The notes beneath the pieces are model-generated. The model worked only from the letters and a program-made list of their open reading frames with translations, ran no database searches and had not been told where the DNA came from. From Paenibacillus sp. H1-7 (GTDB lineage: Bacteria; Bacillota; Bacilli; Paenibacillales; NBRC-103111), in NCBI RefSeq assembly GCF_022354825.1, contig NZ_CP031168.1, positions 5,953,501-6,017,500 of the forward strand: a stretch of 64,000 nucleotides of DNA, written 5' to 3'. The position numbers and the translations under genes are program-made. Shown one piece after another: positions 38,131 through 49,300 of the stretch (position 1 is its first letter; the number at the start of each line of letters is the position of its first letter).

Positions 38131-38689
38131 CTGTAAGTCGGCTTTTCCGACTTACAGCTCATTCTTACGCCGCTTGCTGCCTCTGTTGGCTCTGTAACGC
38201 GATTTTTCCGCGTTACAGCTGCTCTCGGCCTGCGGCGGGCCTGCTGTAAGTCGGCTTTTCCGACTTACAGCTCTCTCTTGCGCCGCTTGCTGCCGCTGTT
38301 GCGCTCTGTAACGCGGTTTTTCCGCGTTACAGCTGCTCTCGGCCTGCGGCGTACCCTCTGTAAGTCGGCTTTTCCGACTTACAGCTCCCTCTTGCGCCGC
38401 TTGCTGCCGCTGTTGCGCTCTGTAACGCGGTTTTTCCGCGTTACAGCTGCTCTCGGCCTGCGGCGGGCCTGCTGTAAGTCGGCTTTTCCGACTTACTGCT
38501 CATTCTTGCGCCGCCTGCTGCCGTTGTTGCAGCCTGTAACGCGATTTTTCCGCGTTACAGCTGCCCTCGGCCTGCGGCGGATCCTCTGTAAGTCGGCTTT
38601 TCCGAATTACAGCTCTCTCTTGCGCCGCTTGCTGCCGCTGTTGCGCTCTGTAACGCGGTTTTTCCGCGTTACAGCTGCCCTCGGCCTGC
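38131..38689. repeat. Five tandem 114-bp units, each with two palindromes
   Basis: Type A palindrome arms CTGTAAGTCGG and CCGACTTACAG around CTTTT begin at 38131, 38244, 38358, 38472 and 38586. Type B arms CTGTAACGCGG (or CTGTAACGCGA) and CCGCGTTACAG around a T-rich centre begin at 38192, 38306, 38420, 38534 and 38648. The A-to-A spacing is 113 and then 114 bp three times. Two type A copies have a single mismatch in the right arm. Linkers are GC-rich and nearly identical. Ten stem-loops in a row could bind a protein, block transcription or be a repeat element of the genome. Confidence 0.9.
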
Positions 38690-38701
38690 AGTGCGTGCAA
38701 C

Positions 38702-38748
38702 AAAAAAACACCCGCCCTCCCGACCATCAAGGTCGGGAGAACAGGTGC
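38702..38748 (-). terminator. Terminator of the Gfo/Idh gene
   Basis: On the minus strand CTCCCGACC and GGTCGGGAG form a nine-bp stem extended by GCACCTG/GCGGGTG, followed by seven T. It lies 18 bp after the stop codon of the oxidoreductase gene. Confidence 0.9.
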
Positions 38749-38765
38749 TCTATGCAAAACAACGA

Positions 38766-39839
38766 CTACTCTACGCGCACCGCTTGCAATTGCGCTTTCA
38801 CGCAAAGCTCGCCCGCCTTGAAGGCATGCTCTTGCGTCATCGCAATTTCCGTACGGTTGATGCAGTCAAGGATCAGCTGGCCGAAGAACGGAAAGCCTAC
38901 TTCGCCTCTCAACGAGAAATGCTTCTCGCCTTCTTTGTTGACGAGGTACAGATGGTCGCCCTTCGGATCGCGGGCGATATCGATGTACTTACGAATCTCG
39001 ATGTACCCTTCGGTACCGAGAATCGTCGTCCGTCCGTCGCCCCAAGTGCCTAGACCAGCCGGGGTCAGCCAGTCAACGCGGAAATAGTTCGTCGCGCCAT
39101 TGTCGGCAACGAGCGTTGCATCGCCGAAATCTTCAAGCTCCGGATAGTCCTTGCTGTTGTAGTTGGCAATTTTACTGTGCAGCACCGTTGCGTCTTTGGC
39201 TCCGGTGTAGTACAAGAACTGCTCGATTTGGTGGCTGCCGATGTCGCACAAAATGCCGCCGTAATTTTCATGCTTGAAGAACCAGTCCGGTCTCGAAGGT
39301 GCGTTCAGACGGTGAGGTCCGAAGCCGATAACCTGAACGACACGGCCGATAGCTCCCTGCTCGATTAACTGGCCGGCGAATACAGCGCTCTCTACATGCA
39401 GACGCTCGCTGTAGTAAACCATGTATTTCTTGCCGGTTTCTTTTACTTTAGCGCGAGCTTGTTCGATCTGCTCCAACGTTGTGAAAGGCGTCTTGTCCGT
39501 GAAGTAATCTTTGCCATGATCCATAGCGCGAAGTCCCAAGGCACAACGCTCGGAAGGAACGGCAGCTCCAGCGATCAGCTTGATCGTCGGATCGTTCAAA
39601 ATTTCTTCTTCGGAGGAAGCCGCTCTTGCTTGCGGGTACTTTTTAATGAATGCTTCCACTTTGGCAGGGTCCCGATCGTACACAGCGACCAAGTCCGCAC
39701 CTGCTTCGATCAAGCCGTTACACATACCGTAAATGTGGCCGTGGTCCAGAGCAATCGCGGCAAAAGCAAATTCGCCTTTCTCCACTACCTTGTTCGGTTT
39801 GCCCTGCGGTGCGTAGTTCATTCCATCATTGTTTTGCAT
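38766..39839 (-). CDS. Gfo/Idh/MocA family oxidoreductase
   Basis: This 357-residue protein has the NAD(P)-binding fold (FAFAAIALDHGHIYGMCNG, with ADLVAVYDRDPAKVE) and the Gfo/Idh C-terminal domain with DIGSHQIEQFLYYTG. The canonical EKP of the family reads TDKTPF here. Members oxidise or reduce sugars, inositols or related polyols; the substrate is unknown. AGGAGG lies nine bases before the ATG. It stands alone between metG and the repeat array, with its own terminator. Confidence 0.87.
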   Translation of the reverse strand: MQNNDGMNYAPQGKPNKVVEKGEFAFAAIALDHGHIYGMCNGLIEAGADLVAVYDRDPAKVEAFIKKYPQARAASSEEEILNDPTIKLIAGAAVPSERCALGLRAMDHGKDYFTDKTPFTTLEQIEQARAKVKETGKKYMVYYSERLHVESAVFAGQLIEQGAIGRVVQVIGFGPHRLNAPSRPDWFFKHENYGGILCDIGSHQIEQFLYYTGAKDATVLHSKIANYNSKDYPELEDFGDATLVADNGATNYFRVDWLTPAGLGTWGDGRTTILGTEGYIEIRKYIDIARDPKGDHLYLVNKEGEKHFSLRGEVGFPFFGQLILDCINRTEIAMTQEHAFKAGELCVKAQLQAVRVE

Positions 39840-39903
39840 AGATCAAAGCCTCCTGGTAAAAGAGTCATAAAATTTCATTATGAATTGTTAACGTGAACAA
39901 TCC

Positions 39904-42252
<2,349 letters not shown>

Positions 42253-42257
42253 AAGAA

Positions 42258-42287
42258 AATATATCGAATTCAACCAGCCTCTGTCAA
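42258..42287 (-). promoter_or_regulatory. Sigma-A promoter of metG
   Basis: On the minus strand TTGACA and TATATT are 18 bases apart. The -35 overlaps the last codons and stop of yidD. Confidence 0.65.
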
Positions 42288-42532
42288 GTTGGTCCGTGCT
42301 CCGTGGTGCTTTTGTCGGCTGCAGGAGGAACGTAATCGATGCCCCCGGGATGAAACGGATGGCACTTGCATACCCTCTTGACCGTCAGCCAGCTGCCCTT
42401 GAGCGGACCGTGGATTTCCAAGGCGTCGAGCGCATATTGGGAGCAGGTGGGATAAAACCGGCACGTCGGCGGCTTCAACGGTGAAATAAACTTGCGATAA
42501 AACGTAACGCCGCCCATCAGCACTCGTTTCAT
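42284..42532 (-). CDS. yidD: YidD, membrane-protein insertion efficiency factor
   Basis: The 82-residue protein begins at the ATG at 42532, with GGAGGGGG seven bases upstream. It has the conserved YidD pattern: [31 protein letters not shown] and [17 protein letters not shown], with three conserved cysteines. It aids YidC-dependent insertion of membrane proteins. The next gene downstream, metG, has its own promoter and leader. Confidence 0.94.
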   Translation of the reverse strand: MKRVLMGGVTFYRKFISPLKPPTCRFYPTCSQYALDALEIHGPLKGSWLTVKRVCKCHPFHPGGIDYVPPAADKSTTEHGPT

Positions 42533-42795
42533 ATTAAATCCCCCTCCGCTCATCGACATCACGGATGCAGCCCCGAACATCCTGTCTCATAATGATGCCT
42601 GAACGTTATGCGGGAGTCAAGCAGCAGCCGCAACGGCACTAGACAGTCTTCGCTCAACTTACTCGAACACAGCTGTCCATGGCTAAAAGCTTCCTGCGCC
42701 TTACCATTCCCGGTCTCCGTCCTGTTGTGCGTCTGCACTCTCAACTGCTGTCTACTCCAACACTGTAAACTGACGCAGCATTTTGCAACCTTCGA

Positions 42796-44091
42796 TTACT
42801 TTTTCATCGGGGCTACATCCTTGACGGCGCCTTCCTGCGCCTCGCGCAATGCGGTAACGGCGTCTTTTTCGCCTGCTGCGATGGCATTAAAAGCCGTGTT
42901 CATTCGTTTTGCGATGACATCGTCAAACTTGGTTACGAAGGAAGGCATCGCCCGCTCTTTCGGGAAAAAAGCTTGGACATTCTTGCCCTTGAAGTTCCGA
43001 CCGCTGGCCGGATCGGCTGCTTGCCCGAACGCCTGAATCACATCCGAGCTTCGTACGATCGGCAGCGTCCCCGCCTTCGAAATTTTCATCTGATAGGAGT
43101 CCGACGTCAGCGCGGCCAATATTTCGAATGCCTGATCTTTATGCTTACTCGTGCTCGATAAGTTCATATAGGTAGCGTAATCCTGCGTACCGATTCCCGG
43201 AGCCTCCTTGAAGGTCGGCATCGTGACCATGTCCCAGCTGTCGAAATCCCAGCGGCCGATCTGGTAAGCCATCATCGCGACCGTTTTTTCCTTGCCGAAC
43301 ATATCCGTGTTCGCCTTCGCATTGCCCGGAATTTGCGCGAACCTCGTGAAATTTTCCATAAACAGCTTAAACTTGTCGTCGGCGATCTGCACGTTCTGCG
43401 TCTTCGGATTATAGTAAGAAAGCGAGAGCTGGTTCGTGTTGTACATAAACGGATATCGAGTCGCAAACCCGTAATATTGGGTTCCACTATCCTCGCGCGT
43501 CAGCTTTTTGGCCAGCTCGTAAGTTTCATCCCACGTCATGCCGTCCTTCGGATAGGGCACGCCGAATTTATCGAATATGTCTTTATTGTAAAACAGTGCG
43601 GTAGGAGCGCTCGCCACCGGGAAGCCGTAGATACCCCCGCCGAACTGCCTTTGAAATTCAATCGCGTTCGGAACGAGACGGCTAATATCGTAATTGTGCT
43701 TCTTGATCAGCTCGCTCATATCGTACAGCAAATTCGTTTCCGCCAGCAGCGGATAAGAGAATACGGAGTTGACGATCAGATCGACATCTTGTCCGGAGAC
43801 GATCAGCTCGTTCGGCGTCGTTCCTTTTCCGGTGGCAATGAATTTGATCGTTACATGAGGAAATTTCTCCTTAATTTCTTTGCCCATATCGCTTTCCATA
43901 AAAGCTTCCGCCGTAGCCGTCGAATTCGATGCGTTATAGACGACAATCTCTACGGGCTCTTTGCTGTCTTTTTTCGGTGCAGCTTCGGGAGAAGGCGGGC
44001 TCGACGCCCCGTTGCAAGCGGTTACAAAAATAACCATCGCTGCTCCCATCCCGAACACTGCATTCCGTTTTGCCACATTATTTCTATTCAT
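42796..44091 (-). CDS. Extracellular solute-binding lipoprotein (ABC sugar-binding type)
   Basis: The ATG at 44091 starts a 431-residue protein with a lipoprotein signal (lipobox VTAC in MVIFVTACNGAS). The rest is a family 1 periplasmic-binding fold (EIVVYNASNSTATAEAFM, then LLAETNLLYDMSELIKKH and GIYGFPVASAPTALFYNKD). It would capture an oligosaccharide outside the cell. No ABC permease or ATPase genes are next to it, so transport components must lie elsewhere. It is 186 bp downstream of a sulfatase on the same strand and may belong to the sulfatase locus. Confidence 0.9.
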   Translation of the reverse strand: MNRNNVAKRNAVFGMGAAMVIFVTACNGASSPPSPEAAPKKDSKEPVEIVVYNASNSTATAEAFMESDMGKEIKEKFPHVTIKFIATGKGTTPNELIVSGQDVDLIVNSVFSYPLLAETNLLYDMSELIKKHNYDISRLVPNAIEFQRQFGGGIYGFPVASAPTALFYNKDIFDKFGVPYPKDGMTWDETYELAKKLTREDSGTQYYGFATRYPFMYNTNQLSLSYYNPKTQNVQIADDKFKLFMENFTRFAQIPGNAKANTDMFGKEKTVAMMAYQIGRWDFDSWDMVTMPTFKEAPGIGTQDYATYMNLSSTSKHKDQAFEILAALTSDSYQMKISKAGTLPIVRSSDVIQAFGQAADPASGRNFKGKNVQAFFPKERAMPSFVTKFDDVIAKRMNTAFNAIAAGEKDAVTALREAQEGAVKDVAPMKK

Positions 44092-44277
44092 ATGTACTAC
44101 CCCCAATAATTTAGTTTTTCTATATGTTTAATTGGATATATTCAAACATAGCAGCAGACCTATTACCCTGAAGCTGACGAACGACAGCAGCACCCGCCAG
44201 CTCCATTGCAATACGCTATGATTTCGGAAAGTTAAGCGCCGAGCACATTCCTATTTCCTAATGGCTAATTGACTCCG

Positions 44278-45687
44278 CTATTCTAGTACAAAAGGATCCT
44301 CCAGCTTCTCGAGCCAGCCCTTCAATTGCTGCTCCAGCTGCACGGCCGGTCCTTCTAAAGGACACGCTTCGAACCGAACCGGATGCTGCTGATACGGATC
44401 CTGCTCATTATCGTACAGCAACCGCTGCAGGGCTGCGTCTCCGAAGCTTCGCTTGGCTACATACGTGTAACGTTCCGTCCGGACCCCTCTCCATCCGAAA
44501 GCGTTAACGTTTAAGCCCTGCTCCGCTGCTTTCCGATGTTCCTCCAAACCGCCCGGATAGTGGCAGATGAAAGCCGATTCCGGCCTGCTGTCTCCCTTGC
44601 CGAGGAGCACGGAGGATAAATCCGTTCCCTGTACCCGATCCGGAACCGGGATATCCATTAATCCAAGAAGCGTTGGCACCAGATCCGAGCTGTTTAGAAG
44701 ACAGTTGTCCGCTCCCGGCTGAATTTTGCCCGGGTACCGAAGCAGGAACGGCACGCCGATCGATTCCTCGTACCATATGTTTTTGTGCTCGAGCCAGCCA
44801 TGAGACCCCATCATGTCGCCATGATCGGACGTCAGCACGACGATCGTATCGTCGGCCAAGCCTTCGTCCTCCAGCGTCTGCAGCAGTCTTGCGAACTGGT
44901 CGTCCGTCGCCGTCACCGCGGCAAAATAATTGCGCAGATGCTGCTCCGCCTGAGCCGTACCCTCTCCCTGTACATTGGGACGGAAGGTGACTTGCCGGTC
45001 CGCATACATTTCCTTGTAATTGTCAGGCACTTGCTCGAACGGCTGGTGAGGAGGGTTCCAGGACACATACAGGCAGAACGGCTGCTCTTGGTTGCGGTTT
45101 TTGATGAAATCGATCGCTACGTCCGTCTCATGCTTCGTCGACCACTCGCCGGGCTCGATCATCTGCGGCGTATCACGCCAGTAATGCGGAGCCATATGAC
45201 GGTCGTAGGCGTTGTACGAGTACCAGAAATCGAAACCGAAACGGCGCGGCCCCGGTGGTATGTAAGCATCCCAATGCCGTGCTCCCGATGCCGGTTCCGG
45301 GTCGGAGCACTGCTCCGGCAGGTCGAGATGCCATTTCCCGATATAGCCGGTCTGGTATCCTTCTTCCTTTAAGATATTGCCTATCGTCCGTTCATCGTCA
45401 TTCATTTTTACGTCCAAGCCTAATTTGCAATTCGACGTTACCCCTGTCGACAGCGGGTACCGTCCGGTCAGCATGACGGAGCGGTTAGGAGAGCAGAGCG
45501 GAAAACAGCTGATAGCATTGTTCACAACCAGACTCTCCTGCGCGAACCGGTCGATGACAGGCGTCATCACCTCATCCTCATTACGGAACCCAACCGCCTG
45601 CTTTCTCCATTGATCCGGGAACACAAACAGTAAATTGGGCTTGTTCATCTTACTCGTACTTGTATTCGTATTCGTTGTAGCACTCAT
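44278..45687 (-). CDS. Sulfatase 1 (formylglycine-type, family S1)
   Basis: This 469-residue protein has NLLFVFPDQWRKQAVGF, a PLCSPNRSVMLTGRYP motif (Cys65 to be changed to formylglycine; CxPxR present), GYIGKWHLD and VVLTSDHGDMMGSHG for the metal and sulfate site. It should remove sulfate from a sugar. There is no signal peptide, which suggests cytoplasmic action on imported fragments. GGAG lies eight bases before the ATG. The start has a small repeat (ACNAATAC-like) encoding Thr-Asn. It follows the GH123-like gene by 19 bp, so they are likely co-transcribed. Confidence 0.93.
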   Translation of the reverse strand: MSATTNTNTSTSKMNKPNLLFVFPDQWRKQAVGFRNEDEVMTPVIDRFAQESLVVNNAISCFPLCSPNRSVMLTGRYPLSTGVTSNCKLGLDVKMNDDERTIGNILKEEGYQTGYIGKWHLDLPEQCSDPEPASGARHWDAYIPPGPRRFGFDFWYSYNAYDRHMAPHYWRDTPQMIEPGEWSTKHETDVAIDFIKNRNQEQPFCLYVSWNPPHQPFEQVPDNYKEMYADRQVTFRPNVQGEGTAQAEQHLRNYFAAVTATDDQFARLLQTLEDEGLADDTIVVLTSDHGDMMGSHGWLEHKNIWYEESIGVPFLLRYPGKIQPGADNCLLNSSDLVPTLLGLMDIPVPDRVQGTDLSSVLLGKGDSRPESAFICHYPGGLEEHRKAAEQGLNVNAFGWRGVRTERYTYVAKRSFGDAALQRLLYDNEQDPYQQHPVRFEACPLEGPAVQLEQQLKGWLEKLEDPFVLE

Positions 45688-45706
45688 GGTATCGTCTCCA
45701 AGCTGT

Positions 45707-47365
45707 TTATTGAACTGCGGCTACGTGCTGCGTAATCGCACGGTTGATTTGCTCTCTTTTTTCCAGCAGCCATTCCATAGACCGCGGGTATTCACTGAAT
45801 GTAATCGGTTGATCCAAGCCCTCTTCGAGCATAGCTACAACCTGATCCCGGCCGATAAAGCTCTCGAGCAGCTGAAGCGCCCGCAAATCCTGAAGCGCTT
45901 CGTAAAATACTTCCATCCGTATCGATTCGATAGGACCGTCCTCACCCGGATACACAAGGAATGCGTCTCCCGACGGGAACGAATGGTCCGCATCCGTAAT
46001 CTGAAACGGATTGATCGGCCTTTTGGAATATTGCGAAAACCAGAAATTATAGCCCCAATGCAAAAATCCTTCGGCATCGAACTTATACAGCTGCATTCCG
46101 ATAATCCGGTTGCGGGCGGAAGGCATATTGAAAAAACGGTTTGAAACTAAATTGCGCTGCGAAACGCAGTAATACGTCCATAACGGCTTGACACCGTTTT
46201 CAATAAACGGCTCGATATGATTGTTCGCCGGTATGGGCAGCTGCACGAGCCCTTGCTCATAAAATGCGTAGTCCGACAAGGCATCGATAATCGGGAACGA
46301 TCCGAGATGCTTCTTCGTAAATTCGCTGATACTGCGGTACTGCTCCATATCCTGAATTCGAGGCTCATCGGAGTTGTGGAAGTAGCTCCGCTCCGTCAGA
46401 TCGTTATCTTTAATAAACACGAGGAGCTCCTGAATAAATTGCGTCAAGAAGCTGCGGTATTCCTCGCTGTTGGCATCCGTCTCCCAGCCGAACAGCTTTC
46501 GGTATTCGCCGTTTTCGAAAGCCATAATTTTGGGTGCATGCTTAGCCCCCCATTGCGTGAACAGATGAGAGAATTCAAAGTATTGAATACCCCGCTCCGT
46601 GCACAAATCGACCCAGCGCTTCAGCTTATCGAAGCCGAACTTGTAAGAAGATCCCGTCTTCTCGACATCTACGAGCTGAACGGTCGGCCTCTCGGCACCG
46701 ATAGCCGTATCAAGCGGCGGAGTGAACACCGGCGTCAGAATCATGTTTATTCCGTGACGAGCCGCCGTATCGACGAATTGATCGATGAGCTCCCAATGCC
46801 GTTTGGAGAAGACTTCAACGCCGTAATGGACAGCCAGACAGTCCACGTGAAACCATTCCGTATGCTTCAGCTTTTGATCCGGGAGCAAAGCGGGCAACAC
46901 TTCTAGCTCCAGTCGTTCGGAGCTGAGCACTCCACCATCGGCATTTAGGAAATCGATAGCGATCTCATACGCCCCCGGCGCCACTTGCTCGTTCAACGCT
47001 ACCGTTACCCACAGCGATCGCCACTGACCCGGAAACAGGACCAGCCCTTCCGTACCGTCCAACGGAAATAGCGGATCGGGATACAGCCCGGGCGTCGTGC
47101 GCAGCACATGGTGATCCGCATCGTGCATCCAAGGCATCTCCGACGGAACAAGCTCAACCGTTCTAAGCGAAATGATCTCCTTCAGCTCGGAACGCACCTG
47201 AACCTGTACCGATTTCAGCAGCATCGAGGAGCGGTACGCCACCTGAAAAGAATACGTTTCATTGCCGAATGCGCTTGCACTTGTGAACGAAGGCTGCAGC
47301 AGCTCCTCATCGGCAAATACTTTGGACAATGAGCTTAACGTTCTGGTTTTCAATACAAGAGACAT
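45707..47365 (-). CDS. GH123-like glycoside hydrolase (DUF4091/GH123_cat)
   Basis: The 552-residue protein has an N-terminal beta-sandwich (about 30-160) and a TIM-barrel-like domain. An acid pair sits at residues 333-334 in YFHNSDEPRIQDM, matching the adjacent Asp-Glu used by GH123 beta-N-acetylgalactosaminidases. GINMILTPVFTPPLDT and GVKPLWTYYCVSQ resemble the same family. No signal peptide is visible, so it may act inside the cell. It is placed between two sulfatases, which suggests the substrate carries sulfated N-acetylhexosamine. The exact specificity is not shown. Confidence 0.82.
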   Translation of the reverse strand: MSLVLKTRTLSSLSKVFADEELLQPSFTSASAFGNETYSFQVAYRSSMLLKSVQVQVRSELKEIISLRTVELVPSEMPWMHDADHHVLRTTPGLYPDPLFPLDGTEGLVLFPGQWRSLWVTVALNEQVAPGAYEIAIDFLNADGGVLSSERLELEVLPALLPDQKLKHTEWFHVDCLAVHYGVEVFSKRHWELIDQFVDTAARHGINMILTPVFTPPLDTAIGAERPTVQLVDVEKTGSSYKFGFDKLKRWVDLCTERGIQYFEFSHLFTQWGAKHAPKIMAFENGEYRKLFGWETDANSEEYRSFLTQFIQELLVFIKDNDLTERSYFHNSDEPRIQDMEQYRSISEFTKKHLGSFPIIDALSDYAFYEQGLVQLPIPANNHIEPFIENGVKPLWTYYCVSQRNLVSNRFFNMPSARNRIIGMQLYKFDAEGFLHWGYNFWFSQYSKRPINPFQITDADHSFPSGDAFLVYPGEDGPIESIRMEVFYEALQDLRALQLLESFIGRDQVVAMLEEGLDQPITFSEYPRSMEWLLEKREQINRAITQHVAAVQ

Positions 47366-47518
47366 AGAACCTTACCCTCCTATGACATCCATGGACGCCG
47401 GAGCTTGCTTGCGCAGCTGCCGGACGCCTGTTGTCAGATTAATGAAATGGACTTTCTTTGTCTATATGCTATATTTAGCGGCATATGCGATATTTGCTGT
47501 TATGCCGGAAATCCGTTG

Positions 47519-49042
47519 TCAGGCATGGGAAACTCTCGGCATCGGCATCGGCTCCTTGCCAAGCTCGGCCCAAATGTATTTCAGCATGAGCTCCATTTTC
47601 AATTCGTGATACCGCTCGTCATGCCACAGATTTCTTACTTCCCCGGGGTCCTCCTCAAGGTCGAACAGCTCTCCGTACGTCTGGTTGTAATACACCGTCA
47701 ATTTATACCGCCGATCTACATACGTCTTCTGATGGATGGTTCTCGGCTCGTGGCGGAATTCACAGATGACATGGTCTCGCGATTCGGCGGACTTACCCGT
47801 CCAAACTTCGGACTGATCCACTCCCGTCATGGCAGGAGACACCGGTTGGCCGGCAAACGATAAAAACGTAGGTGCGAGATCCACCAAAGACTGCATCGCA
47901 TCGGATACTTCGCCGGCAGGCACGTGCCCCGGGTATTTGACGAGGAACGGCACCTTGATCAAATCCTCGTAATGGAAGCCGCCCTTGGCTTGCAGACCGT
48001 GATGGCCGAAGAAATGGCCGTGATCGGTAGTAAAAATAACGATCGTGTTGTCGCTTAATCCAAGCTCATCGAGGCGATCCAATATGGAGCCGATGTATTT
48101 ATCCATGAAGCTGATCATCCCGTAATAGACAGCCACCGCCTTCTTGTGCTGCTCCTTGGTCATTTTGACATGGGAGTGGTAGCCATGGATACCGAAGCCC
48201 GTTTCCTTATAAGCGGAAAAGTCAGGCTCGCGCTGCTGCGTCAAGCCGAAGTGCGGCGGATTGTACTCGTGCTCACCCGGCGTCATGCGCGGGATCGTCA
48301 ACTGCTCCGGATCATACATGCTCGCCCACGGCTCGGGAACGAGATAAGGCGGGTGCGGATCGGGAAAGCTCGCCCACAGGAAGAAGGCGTCGTCCTTGTC
48401 CTTGTACTCGCCGAGCAGCTCGTTCGTCCTCTCGGCAATCCACGTATTGTAGTGGTACTCTTCCGGAATCGGCCAATGAAACATCGCTTCCGGATCCATC
48501 GTGCCTATCGGAGGCGTGAAATAATCGCGCCAGTTCGCACAGCCCCGCTCCTCCATCCACAATGCGTAGTGCTGGCCGACAAGCCACTCGTTCGTATGGT
48601 TGCGGACCATCTCCGCCCGCTCAAACCCATAGTACGGTCCCGTAAACTGCCTCCAGAAGTCAAAATCGTGCAGCTTCTCCCTGCCCTCCAGCGACGAATA
48701 CTGCTCCGTCGAACCGATCGGCTGAAAATGGGCTTTGCCGATCAGCGCCGTCCGGTATCCGGCATCCATCAGCAGGGCGCCTACCGTCTGGCGATCCTCC
48801 AGCAGCTTCGTTCCCAATGTCCAGGCGCCGTGCTGGCTCGGGTACATGCCGGTCACGATGGACGCCCGGGTCGGCGTGCAGGTAGGATTCGGGCAGTAGG
48901 CTCTGCTGAACATGGTCCCCTCATTTACCATTCGGTTGAGGTTCGGAGTTTGCAATTCCGGGTTGAAGGCTCCGATTGTATTCCAATGCTGCTGATCGCT
49001 CGTTATTAACAGGATGTTGGGGCGATTGTTCGTACTGCTCAT
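47519..49042 (-). CDS. Sulfatase 2 (formylglycine-type, family S1)
   Basis: This 507-residue protein has NILLITSDQQHWNTIG, a CPNPTCTPTRASIVTGMYPS motif (Cys55, CxPxR), LIGKAHFQP and VIFTTDHGHFFGHHG. It should cleave a sugar sulfate ester. No signal peptide is seen. The promoter shares a long motif with that of sulfatase 3. A 153-bp gap separates it from the GH123-like gene downstream, with no terminator visible, so read-through is possible. Confidence 0.93.
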   Translation of the reverse strand: MSSTNNRPNILLITSDQQHWNTIGAFNPELQTPNLNRMVNEGTMFSRAYCPNPTCTPTRASIVTGMYPSQHGAWTLGTKLLEDRQTVGALLMDAGYRTALIGKAHFQPIGSTEQYSSLEGREKLHDFDFWRQFTGPYYGFERAEMVRNHTNEWLVGQHYALWMEERGCANWRDYFTPPIGTMDPEAMFHWPIPEEYHYNTWIAERTNELLGEYKDKDDAFFLWASFPDPHPPYLVPEPWASMYDPEQLTIPRMTPGEHEYNPPHFGLTQQREPDFSAYKETGFGIHGYHSHVKMTKEQHKKAVAVYYGMISFMDKYIGSILDRLDELGLSDNTIVIFTTDHGHFFGHHGLQAKGGFHYEDLIKVPFLVKYPGHVPAGEVSDAMQSLVDLAPTFLSFAGQPVSPAMTGVDQSEVWTGKSAESRDHVICEFRHEPRTIHQKTYVDRRYKLTVYYNQTYGELFDLEEDPGEVRNLWHDERYHELKMELMLKYIWAELGKEPMPMPRVSHA

Positions 49043-49087
49043 GCTGCCTCCTCGTTTCCTTTTTGATAGTTTGTAGTTCCTACTACC

Positions 49088-49155
49088 ACTATATCGGGTA
49101 TGATCCGTATTCTACAATGACGAATTGTCATCTTTTATTTTGCATTTTGTAAGGT
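49088..49155 (-). promoter_or_regulatory. Sulfatase 2 promoter with shared upstream activator motif
   Basis: On the minus strand TTGTAG and TATAGT are 18 bases apart (49088-49117). Directly upstream, 49114-49155 carries ACAATGAC, the palindrome TGACGAATTGTCA, and TTTGCATTTTGTAAGGT. The same elements in the same order occur before sulfatase 3. This fits AraC-type activation. Confidence 0.6.
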
Positions 49156-49211
49156 ATACAGCAAAAGACAATTACATTGTGCCTAATGGAATAAAGAAAG
49201 GCTTGCATGAA

Positions 49212-49255
49212 AACAAGCCTCCATAACTCTTAACCGAGTCTTCTGGAGGCTTGTT
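49212..49255 (-). terminator. Terminator after sulfatase 3
   Basis: A perfect 12-bp stem (AACAAGCCTCCA and TGGAGGCTTGTT) has a 20-base loop; on the minus strand it is followed by TTTTC. It lies 46 bp after the sulfatase 3 stop codon and before the sulfatase 2 promoter. Confidence 0.7.
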
Positions 49256-49300
49256 CCGAAGGTCCAGCCTACTTACGCTCCGCGCGGCATTAGAACCTTA

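Noticed and set aside
38131-38689. CRISPR array
   Set aside because: Spacer lengths and sequences are nearly identical between units, and repeats are two alternating palindromes. Spacers in a CRISPR array differ, and no cas genes are in the window.
38278-39087. Open frame of 269 residues with repeats of LRSVTRFFRVTAALGLRR
   Set aside because: It arises because the 114-bp array unit is a multiple of three and its palindromes have no stops in that frame. It has no SD and crosses the oxidoreductase gene on the other strand.
48146-49009. Plus-strand open frame of 287 residues over sulfatase 2
   Set aside because: It is antisense to the sulfatase active-site region and has no protein-like features.
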